Source: SIRX01 sp965213905
GTDB taxonomy: Bacteria; Actinomycetota; Rubrobacteria; Rubrobacterales; Rubrobacteraceae
Assembly (NCBI GenBank): GCA_965213905.1
Contig: OZ243922.1
Coordinates: 496,001-560,000 of the forward strand
Direction: 5' to 3'
Length of the DNA stretch: 64,000 nt
Part shown: positions 8,226 through 16,516 of the stretch, piece by piece
Layout of the letters: the number at the start of each line of letters is the position of its first letter
How positions within the stretch are numbered: position 1 is the stretch's first letter
Notes under the pieces: model-generated
Databases searched by the model: none
The model's input: only the letters and a program-made list of their open reading frames with translations
What the model was told of the DNA's origin: nothing
Position numbers and translations under genes: made by a program

Positions 8226-8570
8226 ATGCTCCCCGCTCTCAAGACCCCCGACAGTTCCATCGACCTGCTGCGCGAGGGGTACACGTTTATCCCGCGGTGT
8301 TGCGACCGGCTCGGCACCGACGGTTTCCGCGCCCGGCTCTTGCTCAAGCCGGTAACGTGCATCCACGGGGCCGGTGAGTACGCGGAAGATCATCGCTGCC
8401 CGGGAGAGCCGATTACGATAGGGCTCATGCGTCAAGCCGTACAGCTTCTCACCCGCAGCATGAGCTACCAAATTGGGGTGCAGGACTTCAGTATCAGCAT
8501 GAGCTTTATGCCGTCACTACCCAAAGATGGCTTTATCATCCACGACGTACGGCCGCGCGAGTCGGCGTAG
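8226..8570 (+). pseudogene. Cytochrome P450 (CYP152 peroxygenase-like) with internal deletion
   Basis: The 114-codon frame joins the two ends of a fatty acid hydroxylase/peroxygenase P450. Residues 9-45 (DSSIDLLREGYTFIP, then FRARLLLKPVTCIHG) match the N-terminus of CYP152 enzymes. The rest is the C-terminus: the heme-ligand segment HRCPGEPITIGLM, then YQIGVQDFSISMS, PSLPKDGF. Some 300 residues, including the I-helix and ExxR, are absent, and the junction is in frame near GEYAEDHRC. GGAGG before the ATG at 8226 survives. A CYP152 protein is about 415 residues, so this cannot fold as a P450. Confidence 0.82.
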
Positions 8571-8610
8571 CCGCACGGGTTTACAGGAGCGGGCGCGTCG
8601 AAAACTTTCT

Positions 8611-8910
8611 TTATCGGCTGTAGTCGAGGCGGAGTGAGTATGTGATCAGCTTTCGCACCAGTATCGTCAAAGCCGTGGTCGCCACCGCCGCCCACGTAGG
8701 ATTCAGGATCAAGTTCAAAATGGTCGCCCCGACGAAGAAGTCCAGCCCCAAAGCCGCGTGATCTCCCAGAAGACGGGCCACCTGACGCCGCCCTCCCTCT
8801 CCCCGCGCTGCGGGCACCGAGCGCACAATGCCAATGAAGACGATAACAACCCCCACTACGAGCAGAAAGACCCTCGCAACGTTCAAAACGGCATCGTACG
8901 TGTCCATCAC
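8611..8910 (-). CDS. DUF1622 membrane protein (short copy)
   Basis: A 99-residue protein with two to three membrane helices (about 10-28, 48-68, 72-90). The segment LGLDFFVGATILNLILNPTW corresponds to the DUF1622 core (LGLEFQLGADILSTAVAPTL in the next gene). It is 6 bases downstream of that gene, so the two form an operon of paralogues and may be a heteromeric pair. Function unknown. Confidence 0.75.
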   Translation of the reverse strand: MMDTYDAVLNVARVFLLVVGVVIVFIGIVRSVPAARGEGGRRQVARLLGDHAALGLDFFVGATILNLILNPTWAAVATTALTILVRKLITYSLRLDYSR

Positions 8911-8916
8911 GTGCCT

Positions 8917-9306
8917 CTAACCGGTGCCGGAGGTGGCGTCGCGTTCGGGTCTCGTCTCCATCTCGCGCCGCTCGCTTTCCGCGCGCCGCTCGCGCTCTAG
9001 CTCTTGTGAGAGGAAGTAGTTGAGCACCGTCCGGATGGTGGCTATGGCGCCCAGCAGGATCACGTCGTCCAGGGTCGGGGCCACGGCCGTGCTAAGGATG
9101 TCGGCGCCGAGCTGAAACTCTAGCCCCAAAGCCAGGTAGCGTCCGAGATACAATCTTATCTCATTGTTCGAATAGCTTCTCAGGCCTACCAGGGTGAGGA
9201 CGTACCGGTAAGTCGTCGCCAGGGCGCCGAATCCTACTATGGTCGCACCTATGGCCTCGACCACGAGCCGCAGGTAGCCAACCGCCGTTTGGAGTAACTC
9301 TTCCAA
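8917..9306 (-). CDS. DUF1622 membrane protein
   Basis: A 129-residue DUF1622 protein: helix at about 12-38, the core YLGRYLALGLEFQLGADIL around 52-70, helix VILLGAIATIRTVLNYFL, and a charged Glu/Arg-rich tail. Function of the family is unknown. Start is TTG 9306 behind GGGAGG. First gene of a two-gene operon of DUF1622 paralogues. Confidence 0.82.
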   Translation of the reverse strand: MEELLQTAVGYLRLVVEAIGATIVGFGALATTYRYVLTLVGLRSYSNNEIRLYLGRYLALGLEFQLGADILSTAVAPTLDDVILLGAIATIRTVLNYFLSQELERERRAESERREMETRPERDATSGTG

Positions 9307-9367
9307 GGTGTTTAATCCTCCCTATACTTTGACGCACTAGGGCGCGGGCCAGTCAAAGCTTTTTATC

Positions 9368-9481
9368 TTACCCCTCGAACTCTTCGTCCAGGCGTCGCTC
9401 CCAGTACCTGGGGAGTTTACGCCGGAGTCGAGTATGTGCCGCGGCTTTTGAAGATTTAGTTCGACGAACTTGGTCCAGCAC
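9368..9481 (-). CDS. Possible small basic protein (37 residues)
   Basis: A GTG at 9481 opens a short frame rich in Arg and Lys that ends RYWERRLDEEFEG. It lies upstream of the DUF1622 operon on the same strand. Composition looks protein-like, but there is no clear ribosome site and no family; it may be chance or the tail of a lost gene. Confidence 0.22.
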   Translation of the reverse strand: MLDQVRRTKSSKAAAHTRLRRKLPRYWERRLDEEFEG

Positions 9482-9498
9482 CCCGCCATCAGGCGACA

Positions 9499-9527
9499 TT
9501 GCGTATCTTAGTCGTGTACGTTAGCGT
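9499..9527 (+). promoter_or_regulatory. Leaderless promoter of the quinone oxidoreductase gene
   Basis: TTGCGT (9499-9504), a 17-base spacer, TAGCGT (9522-9527), then 6 bases to the ATG at 9534; no Shine-Dalgarno. Confidence 0.55.
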
Positions 9528-9533
9528 ATCTGT

Positions 9534-10535
9534 ATGAAATCTCAGGAAATCCGGTTGACGAGGGTGCCCGAAGAAGATGTTACAGCGCAGAATTTTGACG
9601 TGTTCGACGCTGAGGTGGGCGAACCGGGTGGGGACCAGGTTCTGGCCGGGTTGCGGCGGCTCGGCCTGAATGCCGGCCTCGCACATCGTCTCGGTGGCGA
9701 GGGGACAGCTTACGGGCCTGGAATCGGTGTTGGAGACGTACCCGCGAGCGACGCCGTCGTCAAAGTTCTGCGGTCCGAAGATGAGAACTTCGAAGCAGGA
9801 GACTTGGCCGTGGGCAAGGTGTCCTGGAGCACGGCTGCGGTCGTGGAGGGCTCCGAGCTCCGCAAGATCGACCCGCCCGCTTCGAGCGACGAACTCGACG
9901 CGCACCTGACGATCCTCGGACACGTCGGCTTTACGGTGTATACCGGTATGATCCACGTAGGAAACGTTCGGCCCGAAGACGTAGCGTACGTCTCCGGCGC
10001 CGCCGGTGGCGTCGGTAGTTGCGCGGTCCAGTTCGCGAAGGCCCGTGGCGTGAGTGTTATCGGGGTGGCCGGTTCCGACGAAAAAGTCTCGCTGCTCACC
10101 GACGAGCTCGGTGCCGACCAGGCCATCAACCGGCACGACGGTCCCGCCGTAGACCTGCTGCGCGAGGCCGACCCGGACGGGATAGATCTGTACTACGACA
10201 ACGTCGGTGGTGAGCAGTTGGAGGCCGCGCTCGACGTGCTCAACATGGGCGGACGCGCGGTGATCTGCGGCGCCGTGTCCGGGGCGTCCGGCCCGGCAAA
10301 CTACCGCAATCTCATTTACGGGGAATTGACGATGCGCGGTTTTACCGTCACGGCCCACGAGGATCTGCGCGACCAGTTCGAGTCCGAGGTCGGCGGCTGG
10401 TTGCGCGCCGGCAAAGTCCGCAGCCTGCACACCGTCTTCGACGGCATCGAGCGGGTCCCCGAAGCATTCGAGTCCCTGCTGTCGGGCGGCAGCACCGGCC
10501 GGGTCATTGTGGCGGTAGAGTCTCAGCGCGACTGA
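9534..10535 (+). CDS. NADP-dependent oxidoreductase, MDR family (CurA/LTB4 reductase-like)
   Basis: A 333-residue zinc-free medium-chain reductase that reduces enones or quinones with NADPH. The Rossmann motif AYVSGAAGGVGSCAVQFAKARG (split here as about residues 151-172) is typical of the CurA/2-alkenal reductase branch, as are GFTVYTGM upstream and DNVGGEQLEAALDVLN downstream. The N-terminal substrate domain (about 20-70) is more divergent than usual. No cysteine-rich structural zinc lobe is present. It is probably made from a leaderless message. A degenerate second copy of its centre lies at 23715-23864. Confidence 0.85.
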   Translation: MKSQEIRLTRVPEEDVTAQNFDVFDAEVGEPGGDQVLAGLRRLGLNAGLAHRLGGEGTAYGPGIGVGDVPASDAVVKVLRSEDENFEAGDLAVGKVSWSTAAVVEGSELRKIDPPASSDELDAHLTILGHVGFTVYTGMIHVGNVRPEDVAYVSGAAGGVGSCAVQFAKARGVSVIGVAGSDEKVSLLTDELGADQAINRHDGPAVDLLREADPDGIDLYYDNVGGEQLEAALDVLNMGGRAVICGAVSGASGPANYRNLIYGELTMRGFTVTAHEDLRDQFESEVGGWLRAGKVRSLHTVFDGIERVPEAFESLLSGGSTGRVIVAVESQRD

Positions 10536-10542
10536 CTGCCCT

Positions 10543-10573
10543 GGCAAAATTCGGGAGCCTCGCCGCTTTTGCC
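10543..10573 (+). terminator. Weak hairpin after the quinone oxidoreductase gene
   Basis: GGCAAAA (10543-10549) pairs with TTTTGCC (10567-10573) across a 17-base loop. The 3' arm supplies the T residues. Possible terminator only. Confidence 0.3.
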
Positions 10574-10673
10574 GTCGTGAGCGGATGAACGTAGGTAACG
10601 TAAATCTAGTGCTCGCATCAAAGTGCTACGATCTCAATGGAGACGACAAAACACTATTCGGAGGTACTCGTCA

Positions 10674-11438
10674 ATGGGACTAATGGACGGCAAGAAAGGG
10701 CTCGTGACCGCCTCGGGCAGCGGTATCGGCCGCGCCGGCGCACTCACTTTCGCCCGGGAGGGCGCAAAGGTTCTGGTGTCGGACGTCGCGGATGACGCTG
10801 GGGAAGAAACCGTGCGTCTTATCCGCGAAGCTGGTGGCGAGGCGGAGTATTTGCACGCCGACGTTAGCCGGGAAGAAGAGGTCGAGGCGCTCGTCGGGCG
10901 CGTGGTCGAGCTTTGGGGGAGCTTGGATTTTGCCCACAACAACGCCGGTATATCGGCGGAGAACAAACCGATCACCGAGCAGGAAGATGACGCGTGGAGC
11001 AAGGTCTTTGACATCAACCTCATGGGGATGGCCTACGGTATGAAACACGAGCTCCGCCGGATGCAAGAGCAGGGCACCGGCGGGGCAATCGTGAACACCT
11101 CGTCGATGGCCGGTTTGAGCGGCTCTCAGGGCATGGCGCCGTACGTCACGAGCAAGTGGGGGCTTCTCGGGATGACCCAATCCGCGGCGACCGAATTCGG
11201 ACCCGAGGGCATTCGAATAAACGCGATCTGCGCCGGGGCCACGATGACGCCGGCGCTTGAGGAATGGTCGGAGCAGTCCCCCGAAGCCTACGCCAAATAC
11301 CTCGAAGGAATACCGATGAAAAAAGTCGGTGAGGCGCAGGACCAGGCCGAGGCGGCCGTCTGGTTGTGCTCGGAAAGGGCCGGATACATCACCGGCGTGG
11401 CGCTGCCGGTCGCCGGTGGAAACCAGATCCTGCATTAG
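10674..11438 (+). CDS. Short-chain dehydrogenase/reductase
   Basis: A classical SDR of 254 residues using NAD(P)(H). It shows VTASGSGIGRA (11-21) in the cofactor site, HNNAG (88-92), catalytic Ser near NTSSMAGLSG (141-150), and Tyr157-x3-Lys161 in PYVTSKWG. The first Gly of the usual TGxxxGIG is Ala here, a variant seen in several actinobacterial SDRs. I chose ATG 10674, with GGAGG 8 bases upstream, over an upstream in-frame start with no ribosome site. The substrate is not predictable from sequence. Confidence 0.87.
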   Translation: MGLMDGKKGLVTASGSGIGRAGALTFAREGAKVLVSDVADDAGEETVRLIREAGGEAEYLHADVSREEEVEALVGRVVELWGSLDFAHNNAGISAENKPITEQEDDAWSKVFDINLMGMAYGMKHELRRMQEQGTGGAIVNTSSMAGLSGSQGMAPYVTSKWGLLGMTQSAATEFGPEGIRINAICAGATMTPALEEWSEQSPEAYAKYLEGIPMKKVGEAQDQAEAAVWLCSERAGYITGVALPVAGGNQILH

Positions 11439-11518
11439 ACACGCCCAAGGAGCTTGCGGCTATCTAGCAGTCGTCGTCGAGGAAGGGGCGCAACCAGAAG
11501 CAGTCCCGGCTCGAAAGC

Positions 11519-11800
11519 GTGGAAGCCGAGAGGGCCGACCTTTTCGAAGAAGCTGCGGAGCGGGAGCGGCATCTGGCGGAGGCCATAGATCAGGGAGAAC
11601 AGGCGACCGTCAAGAAAGAGGCAGAGAAATACGAGTTCGCGTTCGTCGTACATTCCAGAGAAGCCGGGGAAATTCTGAGGAAATTCTCGGATGAGGGAGC
11701 CCGACTCGCCGATGTGGTGCCGGGCCGGAGCGGCGATGTGGCGGAGACTGGGCTGGAAGGTTCGTGGTTGGTCATTAAACCTCCCGAACGAGACGACTAA
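11519..11800 (+). CDS. Hypothetical protein, probably 5'-truncated or start unclear
   Basis: About 93 residues, not recognised. The N-terminal third is a charged helix (EAAERERHLAEAIDQGE) and the rest reads FVVHSREAGEILRKF and GDVAETGLEGSWLVIKPP. The GTG at 11519 has no Shine-Dalgarno, and the frame stays open and coding-like upstream to a TAG at 11465 without any start codon, so the gene may have lost its 5' end. Confidence 0.4.
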   Translation: MEAERADLFEEAAERERHLAEAIDQGEQATVKKEAEKYEFAFVVHSREAGEILRKFSDEGARLADVVPGRSGDVAETGLEGSWLVIKPPERDD

Positions 11801-12182
11801 AAATCCAAAGAACCCGCAACTACGAGTGCTTTATAGCTGTACCGTAAAGGATTCGGCGAACAGGCGGCACGATTAATCCACGAGCGCACTGGTGTAGAGA
11901 GTACGCACGATGTGCCTACAACTTCTTAATAAGCACTGGGATGATAAACCAGACGCAAGCCCTACAAGCGCTTGAAGAAACTTCAGGCCAACCCTCGGAC
12001 ATCGGGTGAGAGCTTACTGAGCGTCACTAGTCAAGGACGTGCAATAGATGCTCTTTGTACCCGAAACTTTTCACCGAAGAGTTTACCTGGGTGCGGCGAC
12101 AAAGAATTGGGTACTGTAAGACGTGTATTGCTAGCCTCCGAAGATTTGAAAGAGAGCACTGATAACCGAGCGTAAAAACAAC
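11801..12182. other. Intergenic region without recognisable gene
   Basis: About 380 bases, more A+T-rich than the flanks. Only short uncharacterised frames occur (for example 11941-12009 and 11972-12175); none has a ribosome site or a recognisable product. The AI-2E transporter promoter should be at its right end. Confidence 0.4.
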
Positions 12183-13256
12183 ATGAACAGAGAACTGCGT
12201 AGGTCTCTGATATTAGCGGTGCTCGTCGGGATCGCAGTCGTCGTAGGTCTCATCGTTGCCTACCAGGCCTTATTCGTGCTCAAGGTGGTAGCCGTAGGAG
12301 CGCTTCTGGCCCTGGTCTTGAGGACTGTGGCCCGAGGACTGGAGCGGATCGGTGCTTCCCCTTTTGTCTCGGCGGTTATCCTGCTCACGGGCTTTGGGGC
12401 ATTCGGGGCTCTGGTGTACTTTGTAATCCTCCCGAACATAGCTGAGGAAATCAGGCTGCTAGTCTCCGAGGGACCACGTTCCCTGGAGGCTATAGCCAAC
12501 GTACTCGACTCTATCCCCGGCGGCCCCAACTCCTCGGAAGTCGCCCAGCGTTTAGAGAGTAGCCTCTCCAGCCTGCTCAGTTCTTTGCCGAACCTGCTGA
12601 TGTTTGCTGTGCAAGAGATCGTCGCGATCATATCCATCATTTTCTTGGCCCTATACCTGGCCGTTAGCCCCGACACTTACATTCAGGGACTTTTGCGGCT
12701 GGTACCGGTAAACAGACGAGAAGCGGTCGAAGAGTTCGTGGACGACCTGGCAGAAAGGCTCAGAGGATGGGTGGTGGGCACAGCGCTCGTCGCCAGCTTC
12801 GTCGGTGTTACGGGGGGAGTGGGTCTGTGGTTGCTCGGAGTTCCCCTGGCGCTTACCTTCGGCATACTAGCCGGCGTATTGGACATTATCCCTTACGTAG
12901 GATCTATCGTGGGTGGAGCTTTGCCGGTGCTGGTATCCTTAACTGTCTCACCCACAAAGGCTCTTGAGGTGGCGGCGCTATTCTTTATCATAAATCAGGT
13001 AGAAGGCAACCTGCTCCAGCCGAGGATAGTGGGCGAACGCGTAAACGTGCCCCCGGCGATGATCCTCGTCTCCATTCTGCTGCTTGCGACGCTTATCGGG
13101 CCTATCGTGGGGACACTGATTGCGGTTCCTGCGGCGGTAGTAGTAGTCGTCCTGGTGGACCGACTGGCGCCAAAAGAAGAACAGGAAGGGGAAGGCTTCA
13201 ACCGGGAAGGAGGGCAGAAAGAGAAGCCGCAAGAAACCGGTGGGAAAGATGGTTGA
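12183..13256 (+). CDS. AI-2E family transporter (PerM/YdiK type)
   Basis: A 357-residue permease with about eight membrane helices. The layout is that of the AI-2E exporter superfamily: two hydrophobic helices at the start (about 8-50), a third at 58-82, a soluble helical segment at about 85-130, then GLWLLGVPLALTFGILAGVLDIIPYVGS, the conserved ...DIIPYVG motif, and NQVEGNLLQPRIVG. The C-terminus is a charged Glu/Lys-rich tail. Members export signals, ions or peptides; the substrate is unknown here. A second member is at 21575. Confidence 0.87.
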   Translation: MNRELRRSLILAVLVGIAVVVGLIVAYQALFVLKVVAVGALLALVLRTVARGLERIGASPFVSAVILLTGFGAFGALVYFVILPNIAEEIRLLVSEGPRSLEAIANVLDSIPGGPNSSEVAQRLESSLSSLLSSLPNLLMFAVQEIVAIISIIFLALYLAVSPDTYIQGLLRLVPVNRREAVEEFVDDLAERLRGWVVGTALVASFVGVTGGVGLWLLGVPLALTFGILAGVLDIIPYVGSIVGGALPVLVSLTVSPTKALEVAALFFIINQVEGNLLQPRIVGERVNVPPAMILVSILLLATLIGPIVGTLIAVPAAVVVVVLVDRLAPKEEQEGEGFNREGGQKEKPQETGGKDG

Positions 13257-13314
13257 CTGGCTGTGCGGGCTATGTGCGGGCTTTGTAGAATCTTAAACCT
13301 CGGTCACGTTCCGG

Positions 13315-13544
13315 CTACGTCCCGGTAAGCCGCCGGACCATCGCATCCACCACGACGGTAAAACTGCGAGTAAAAGCACCCAGTGATACGGCCGGTTCGG
13401 CCTCGGGCTGCCAGTATCTGTCCCAATCCTAGCAAAGCCGCGCCAGTACCGGACATCAAGGTGCCTGAAAGCACCAGGGTACCTAAAAGCACCAGGGCCT
13501 AGAAAGTAGCGTGAGCACCCGAGCAGCCTGAGACTGATTGTCAC
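13315..13544 (-). pseudogene. Possible frameshifted small membrane protein downstream of the PLD gene
   Basis: A GTG at 13544 overlaps the stop of the PLD gene (GTGA), the usual coupling seen in this genome. The following minus-strand DNA has hydrophobic, protein-like stretches that change frame: ALVLLGTLVLSGTLMSGTG, then AVSLGAFTRSFTVVVDAMV ending RRLTGT-stop at 13315. No single frame carries both. A pair of 18-base near-repeats (13461-13496) encodes LVLLGT/LVLSGT. I read it as a decaying gene, but a short unrelated frame cannot be excluded. Confidence 0.33.
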
Positions 13545-15067
13545 GAGTTTTCGTCGAGGTCGGATAAGGGCTGATCCGCTGAGAGTTCCGGGGAGCGGTC
13601 AGATAGCGCCGAACGGGCGGCCCGCAGCATTCCTATGGCGCCGAAGAAACCGCTGATGGTCGCCAGCGGCCAAGCTATTAGCCGAGGAAAGCGTGCTCCT
13701 ATGATTCCCGCTCCGAGTAGGGCGGCGCTTGCGGTGGCGGCTATGGCTTGCTCGTTGGTGTTCAGGGGGGCGCCACCTTTTTGGAGCACGGCGCTACCTA
13801 CCCGGGTCGCCGTGGCGGATGCCCCCGAACCGCTCCCCACGACCCCTCGACGGGCTTCTCTGCGGGCTTTGCGGTCGGGGCTACTGATCTGTCCCTCCGC
13901 CTGCACTTTGGGCTGACGGCCACTTTTTGCGGGCCCTACGAGACGAACCTCCCGCGAGTTTTCGATGTCTTCTTCGAAAAGGTCTTCCATCTTTCTTGCG
14001 AAATCCACGTCTTCTGCCACCAGGTCTATCTCCCAGTTGGCGCCGAGGCTGCTCAGGTTCAGGTTCGTGGAACCTACTTTCGACCACCACCCGTCGGCCG
14101 TGACGGTTTTGGCGTGGATCATAGGCCCCGCGTACTCGAAGATCCGGACGCCGGCTTCGAGAAATTGCCGGTAGCCGGAGCGCGAGACCGCCCCGATCCA
14201 GGGTATGTCGTTGGTGGCCGGCACGAGTACGCGCACGTCTACCCCGTCGCGGGCGGTCGCCATCAAGGACTGGGTTAGGATTGGCATGGAGAGGAAGTAG
14301 GCGTCGGTGACCCACAGCCGCTCTTGCACCCCGGCGGTGAGCAACTCCAGCAGGCGCAAGGTACGCATCCGGCGCGGCTCCTGGACGACCACCCGCACCT
14401 CCGCCTCCCCGGCGGGCTCTACCCGCGCTGCGTCGAGACGCTCGCTTTCTGGCAGCGCGGCACCGGACTCGGCCCAGGTGCCGGCGAAAGCCCGCTCGAT
14501 GTCGGCCACCGCGGGTCCCCGGACGCTGACGGCGGTGTCTCTATAGGGCAGCCCGGTATTCGGGTCACTCACCAGCCAGTCTTGTGAGATGCAGACCCCG
14601 CCCGTCGAGGCGTAGAGGCCGTCTACCCCGACGAGCTTCCGGTGATCCCGGCGGATTACGCCCAAAGGCGTGCCTACGGTGGGCGGGTTGACTACCCGAA
14701 CGTCCACGCCGGCTTCCCGCAACGCTTTCCAGAAGGAGCGCGATACGTCCAGGCAGCCAAACCAATCGTAGAGGACCCGTACGCTCACGCCCGCCGCCGC
14801 CCTTTCGCACAGGACTTCGGAGAACCGGCGTCCGGTTTCGTCGTCGGTAAAGATGTAGTTTTCCAGGTGGACCCAACGCTCTGCTTTGCCTATGGCCGTG
14901 AGCCAGTCGTCGAAGGTCTGGCCCCCATCTTTCAATAGTTCGAGGCGGTTGTTCTTGCGCAGCGGGGCGTCGCTGGTGCGGGCCAGGGCTTTTTCTAACC
15001 GGGCCGTGCGGGGCGTGTCCGTCCGGGTGTTCTCTTCCTGTGGAATATTCCGGTTCTCGCTACTCAA
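13541..15067 (-). CDS. Phospholipase D-like/cardiolipin synthase-like protein
   Basis: A 508-residue protein with two PLD catalytic motifs: His142-x-Lys144-x4-Asp149 in HRKLVGVD and His318-x-Lys320-x4-Asp325 in HAKTVTAD followed by GSTNLNLSSLGANWE. This layout is that of bacterial cardiolipin synthases, which join two phosphatidylglycerols. Unlike canonical Cls it lacks N-terminal membrane helices; instead it has a C-terminal extension (about 390-508) with two hydrophobic stretches, IAATASAALLGAGIIGA and PLATISGFFGAIGML. Start is TTG 15067 behind GGGAGG. Confidence 0.85.
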   Translation of the reverse strand: MSSENRNIPQEENTRTDTPRTARLEKALARTSDAPLRKNNRLELLKDGGQTFDDWLTAIGKAERWVHLENYIFTDDETGRRFSEVLCERAAAGVSVRVLYDWFGCLDVSRSFWKALREAGVDVRVVNPPTVGTPLGVIRRDHRKLVGVDGLYASTGGVCISQDWLVSDPNTGLPYRDTAVSVRGPAVADIERAFAGTWAESGAALPESERLDAARVEPAGEAEVRVVVQEPRRMRTLRLLELLTAGVQERLWVTDAYFLSMPILTQSLMATARDGVDVRVLVPATNDIPWIGAVSRSGYRQFLEAGVRIFEYAGPMIHAKTVTADGWWSKVGSTNLNLSSLGANWEIDLVAEDVDFARKMEDLFEEDIENSREVRLVGPAKSGRQPKVQAEGQISSPDRKARREARRGVVGSGSGASATATRVGSAVLQKGGAPLNTNEQAIAATASAALLGAGIIGARFPRLIAWPLATISGFFGAIGMLRAARSALSDRSPELSADQPLSDLDENS

Positions 15068-15278
15068 CTCATTCCTCCCGCACTACTTTATAGAAAATCT
15101 TGTTCAGTAGAACATAAAGGGGAAAGAATGTTCTGGTGCCTGCACATGCCCTTTCATTGCGGTATCTAATACTCGGCCGGACTACGAAACGCTTACGGGC
15201 TATCGAAGCGGACTTTTTTACCCGCCGCCGCATCTGGGTAAGATCCGCATATACGAAAGTAACGATAGGAGAAATGTT

Positions 15279-15827
15279 TTGCCCCGCACGCACGCTGTAG
15301 AACCCGAGAACGCACCGGAAAAGTCCAAACCCCTGATCGAGCAGGCCAAGCAAGTGTCCGGAGGGAAGGTAGTCAATTTCCATCGCCAGATGGCGGTTTC
15401 CCCGGCGGCATTCAAGGGTTACCTGGATCTCGCGGGAACTCTCTCCGAGGGGACTCTCAGTAACAAGGATCAGGAAGCGATAGCGGTGGCGATCTCGGAC
15501 AAGCACGGCTGCACCTATTGACTGTCGGTTCACTCCGCAGTTGCGGAGCAGATCGGTCTCGACAGCGACGAGCGTGGCCGCATACAACGGTTCGAGTCCG
15601 AAGATTCCGACAGGGCCGCCCTCTTGAAATTTGTCTGGGAAGTGGACGAGACTCGCGGGCACCCGGGGGACGAAGTATTCGAGGAGGTCAGGGACGCGGG
15701 ATACACTGACGAGCAGATCCTGGAGATGATCGCCCACGTGGCCCTTACTACCTACTCGAACTACATGAACGACTCGATCCAAACCGAGCTTGACGTGCCG
15801 GTCGTCGAGCCGGTACAGAACGCCTGA
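15279..15827 (+). CDS. Selenocysteine-containing AhpD-like (CMD family) thiol peroxidase, read through TGA
   Basis: One 182-residue carboxymuconolactone decarboxylase/AhpD-like protein if the in-frame TGA at 15519-15521 is read as selenocysteine. The active site of this family is C-x-Y-C-x3-H; here it reads G-C78-T-Y-U81-L-S-V-H85, so the TGA falls exactly on the second redox cysteine. Both sides are intact in the same frame: NKDQEAIAVAISDKHGCTY before, and IGLDSDERG, FVWEVDETRGHP, MIAHVALTTYSNYMN after. A hairpin of the bacterial SECIS type follows the TGA. TTG 15279 is the start (AGGAG 7 bases upstream). The protein would reduce peroxides through a Cys-Sec pair. Alternative: a nonsense mutation. 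Confidence 0.8.
15522..15560 (+). promoter_or_regulatory. Putative bacterial SECIS element
   Basis: Directly after the TGA, CTCCGC (15533-15538) pairs perfectly with GCGGAG (15543-15548) around the loop AGTT. The loop begins 17 bases after the TGA and has G in its second position, which fits the bacterial SECIS rules (short stem of at least 4 pairs, G in the first two loop bases, loop 16-37 bases from the UGA). It lies inside the coding region, as bacterial SECIS elements do. Confidence 0.65.
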
Positions 15828-15857
15828 CGAAAGTTCGGGCCGAAAACCGCCGGACGT

Positions 15858-15885
15858 ACAGGGAGTAACCCACCGGGCTCCCTGT
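15858..15885 (+). terminator. Terminator between convergent genes
   Basis: ACAGGGAG / CTCCCTGT, 8 base pairs with a 12-base loop, followed by TTC. It sits 30 bases after the selenoprotein gene and just before the stop of the convergent TetR gene, so it may serve both. Confidence 0.65.
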
Positions 15886-15907
15886 TTCTACGGACGACGC
15901 TGTACGA

Positions 15908-16480
15908 TCACGTATCGAACGCCACGGAAAGGGTCGGGTTTTCGATGAGGTCGTGGTAGATCCTCCCCATCCGCTCCGGCGGGTAGGGCATCTTGTGTTC
16001 TAGCCACCACCGGATCAGCGCGACCGAGGAGACCACGAGATGGTGCGCCGCTATCTCCGCCGGTACTTCTTCATCACCTTTCCGGGGCGCATTTTGGCGC
16101 AGCACGTTGCGCGTGCCGATCTCGATTATCCGCCGCACCAACGCCGTCGAAGCTCCGTCTCCCACCAGCACCCGGCACACTTCGGCGTTCTTCCCAACGT
16201 ACCGGAAGAGAGCCTCCCCCAAAGCATCCGGCCCATCTCCGGCGGGCCGCAAGAGCCGTAGAAGATCCGCCAACACGACCTCCAGTACATCCATCAGTAG
16301 CGCGTCCTTACCCTCGTAGTGCCGGAAGAAAGTAGCGTATCCGACGCCCGCGCGACCCGTGATGTCCCGGATAGTCACACCCTCGTAACCTTTCTCCAAA
16401 ACCAGCGAGATCAAAGCCTCCGCCAGAAGACGCCGCGTGCGTATTACCCGCCGGTCTTCCACACCGTCAACGGCGCCCAA
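15908..16480 (-). CDS. TetR/AcrR family transcriptional regulator
   Basis: A 190-residue repressor. The N-terminal TetR helix-turn-helix is clear: RRLLAEALISLVLEKGYEGVTIRDITGRAGVGYATFFRHYEGKD (in pieces, about residues 13-58). The C-terminal ligand domain resembles TetR_C variants and is not assigned to a ligand. I chose TTG 16480, which has AGGAG 6 bases upstream; an earlier in-frame GTG at 16528 lies inside a palindrome and lacks a ribosome site. It is divergent from the P450 gene and probably controls it and itself. Confidence 0.87.
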   Translation of the reverse strand: MGAVDGVEDRRVIRTRRLLAEALISLVLEKGYEGVTIRDITGRAGVGYATFFRHYEGKDALLMDVLEVVLADLLRLLRPAGDGPDALGEALFRYVGKNAEVCRVLVGDGASTALVRRIIEIGTRNVLRQNAPRKGDEEVPAEIAAHHLVVSSVALIRWWLEHKMPYPPERMGRIYHDLIENPTLSVAFDT

Positions 16481-16516
16481 AACATACTCCTCGTAATGAG
16501 TTTTCCAATAGTCTAC

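Noticed and set aside
11972..12175. 67-codon frame before the AI-2E gene
   Set aside because: No ribosome site or recognisable sequence; probably non-coding.
15519..15521. Reading the TGA as a simple nonsense mutation
   Set aside because: Not excluded, but the exact position on the redox Cys, the intact downstream frame and the hairpin make recoding more likely.
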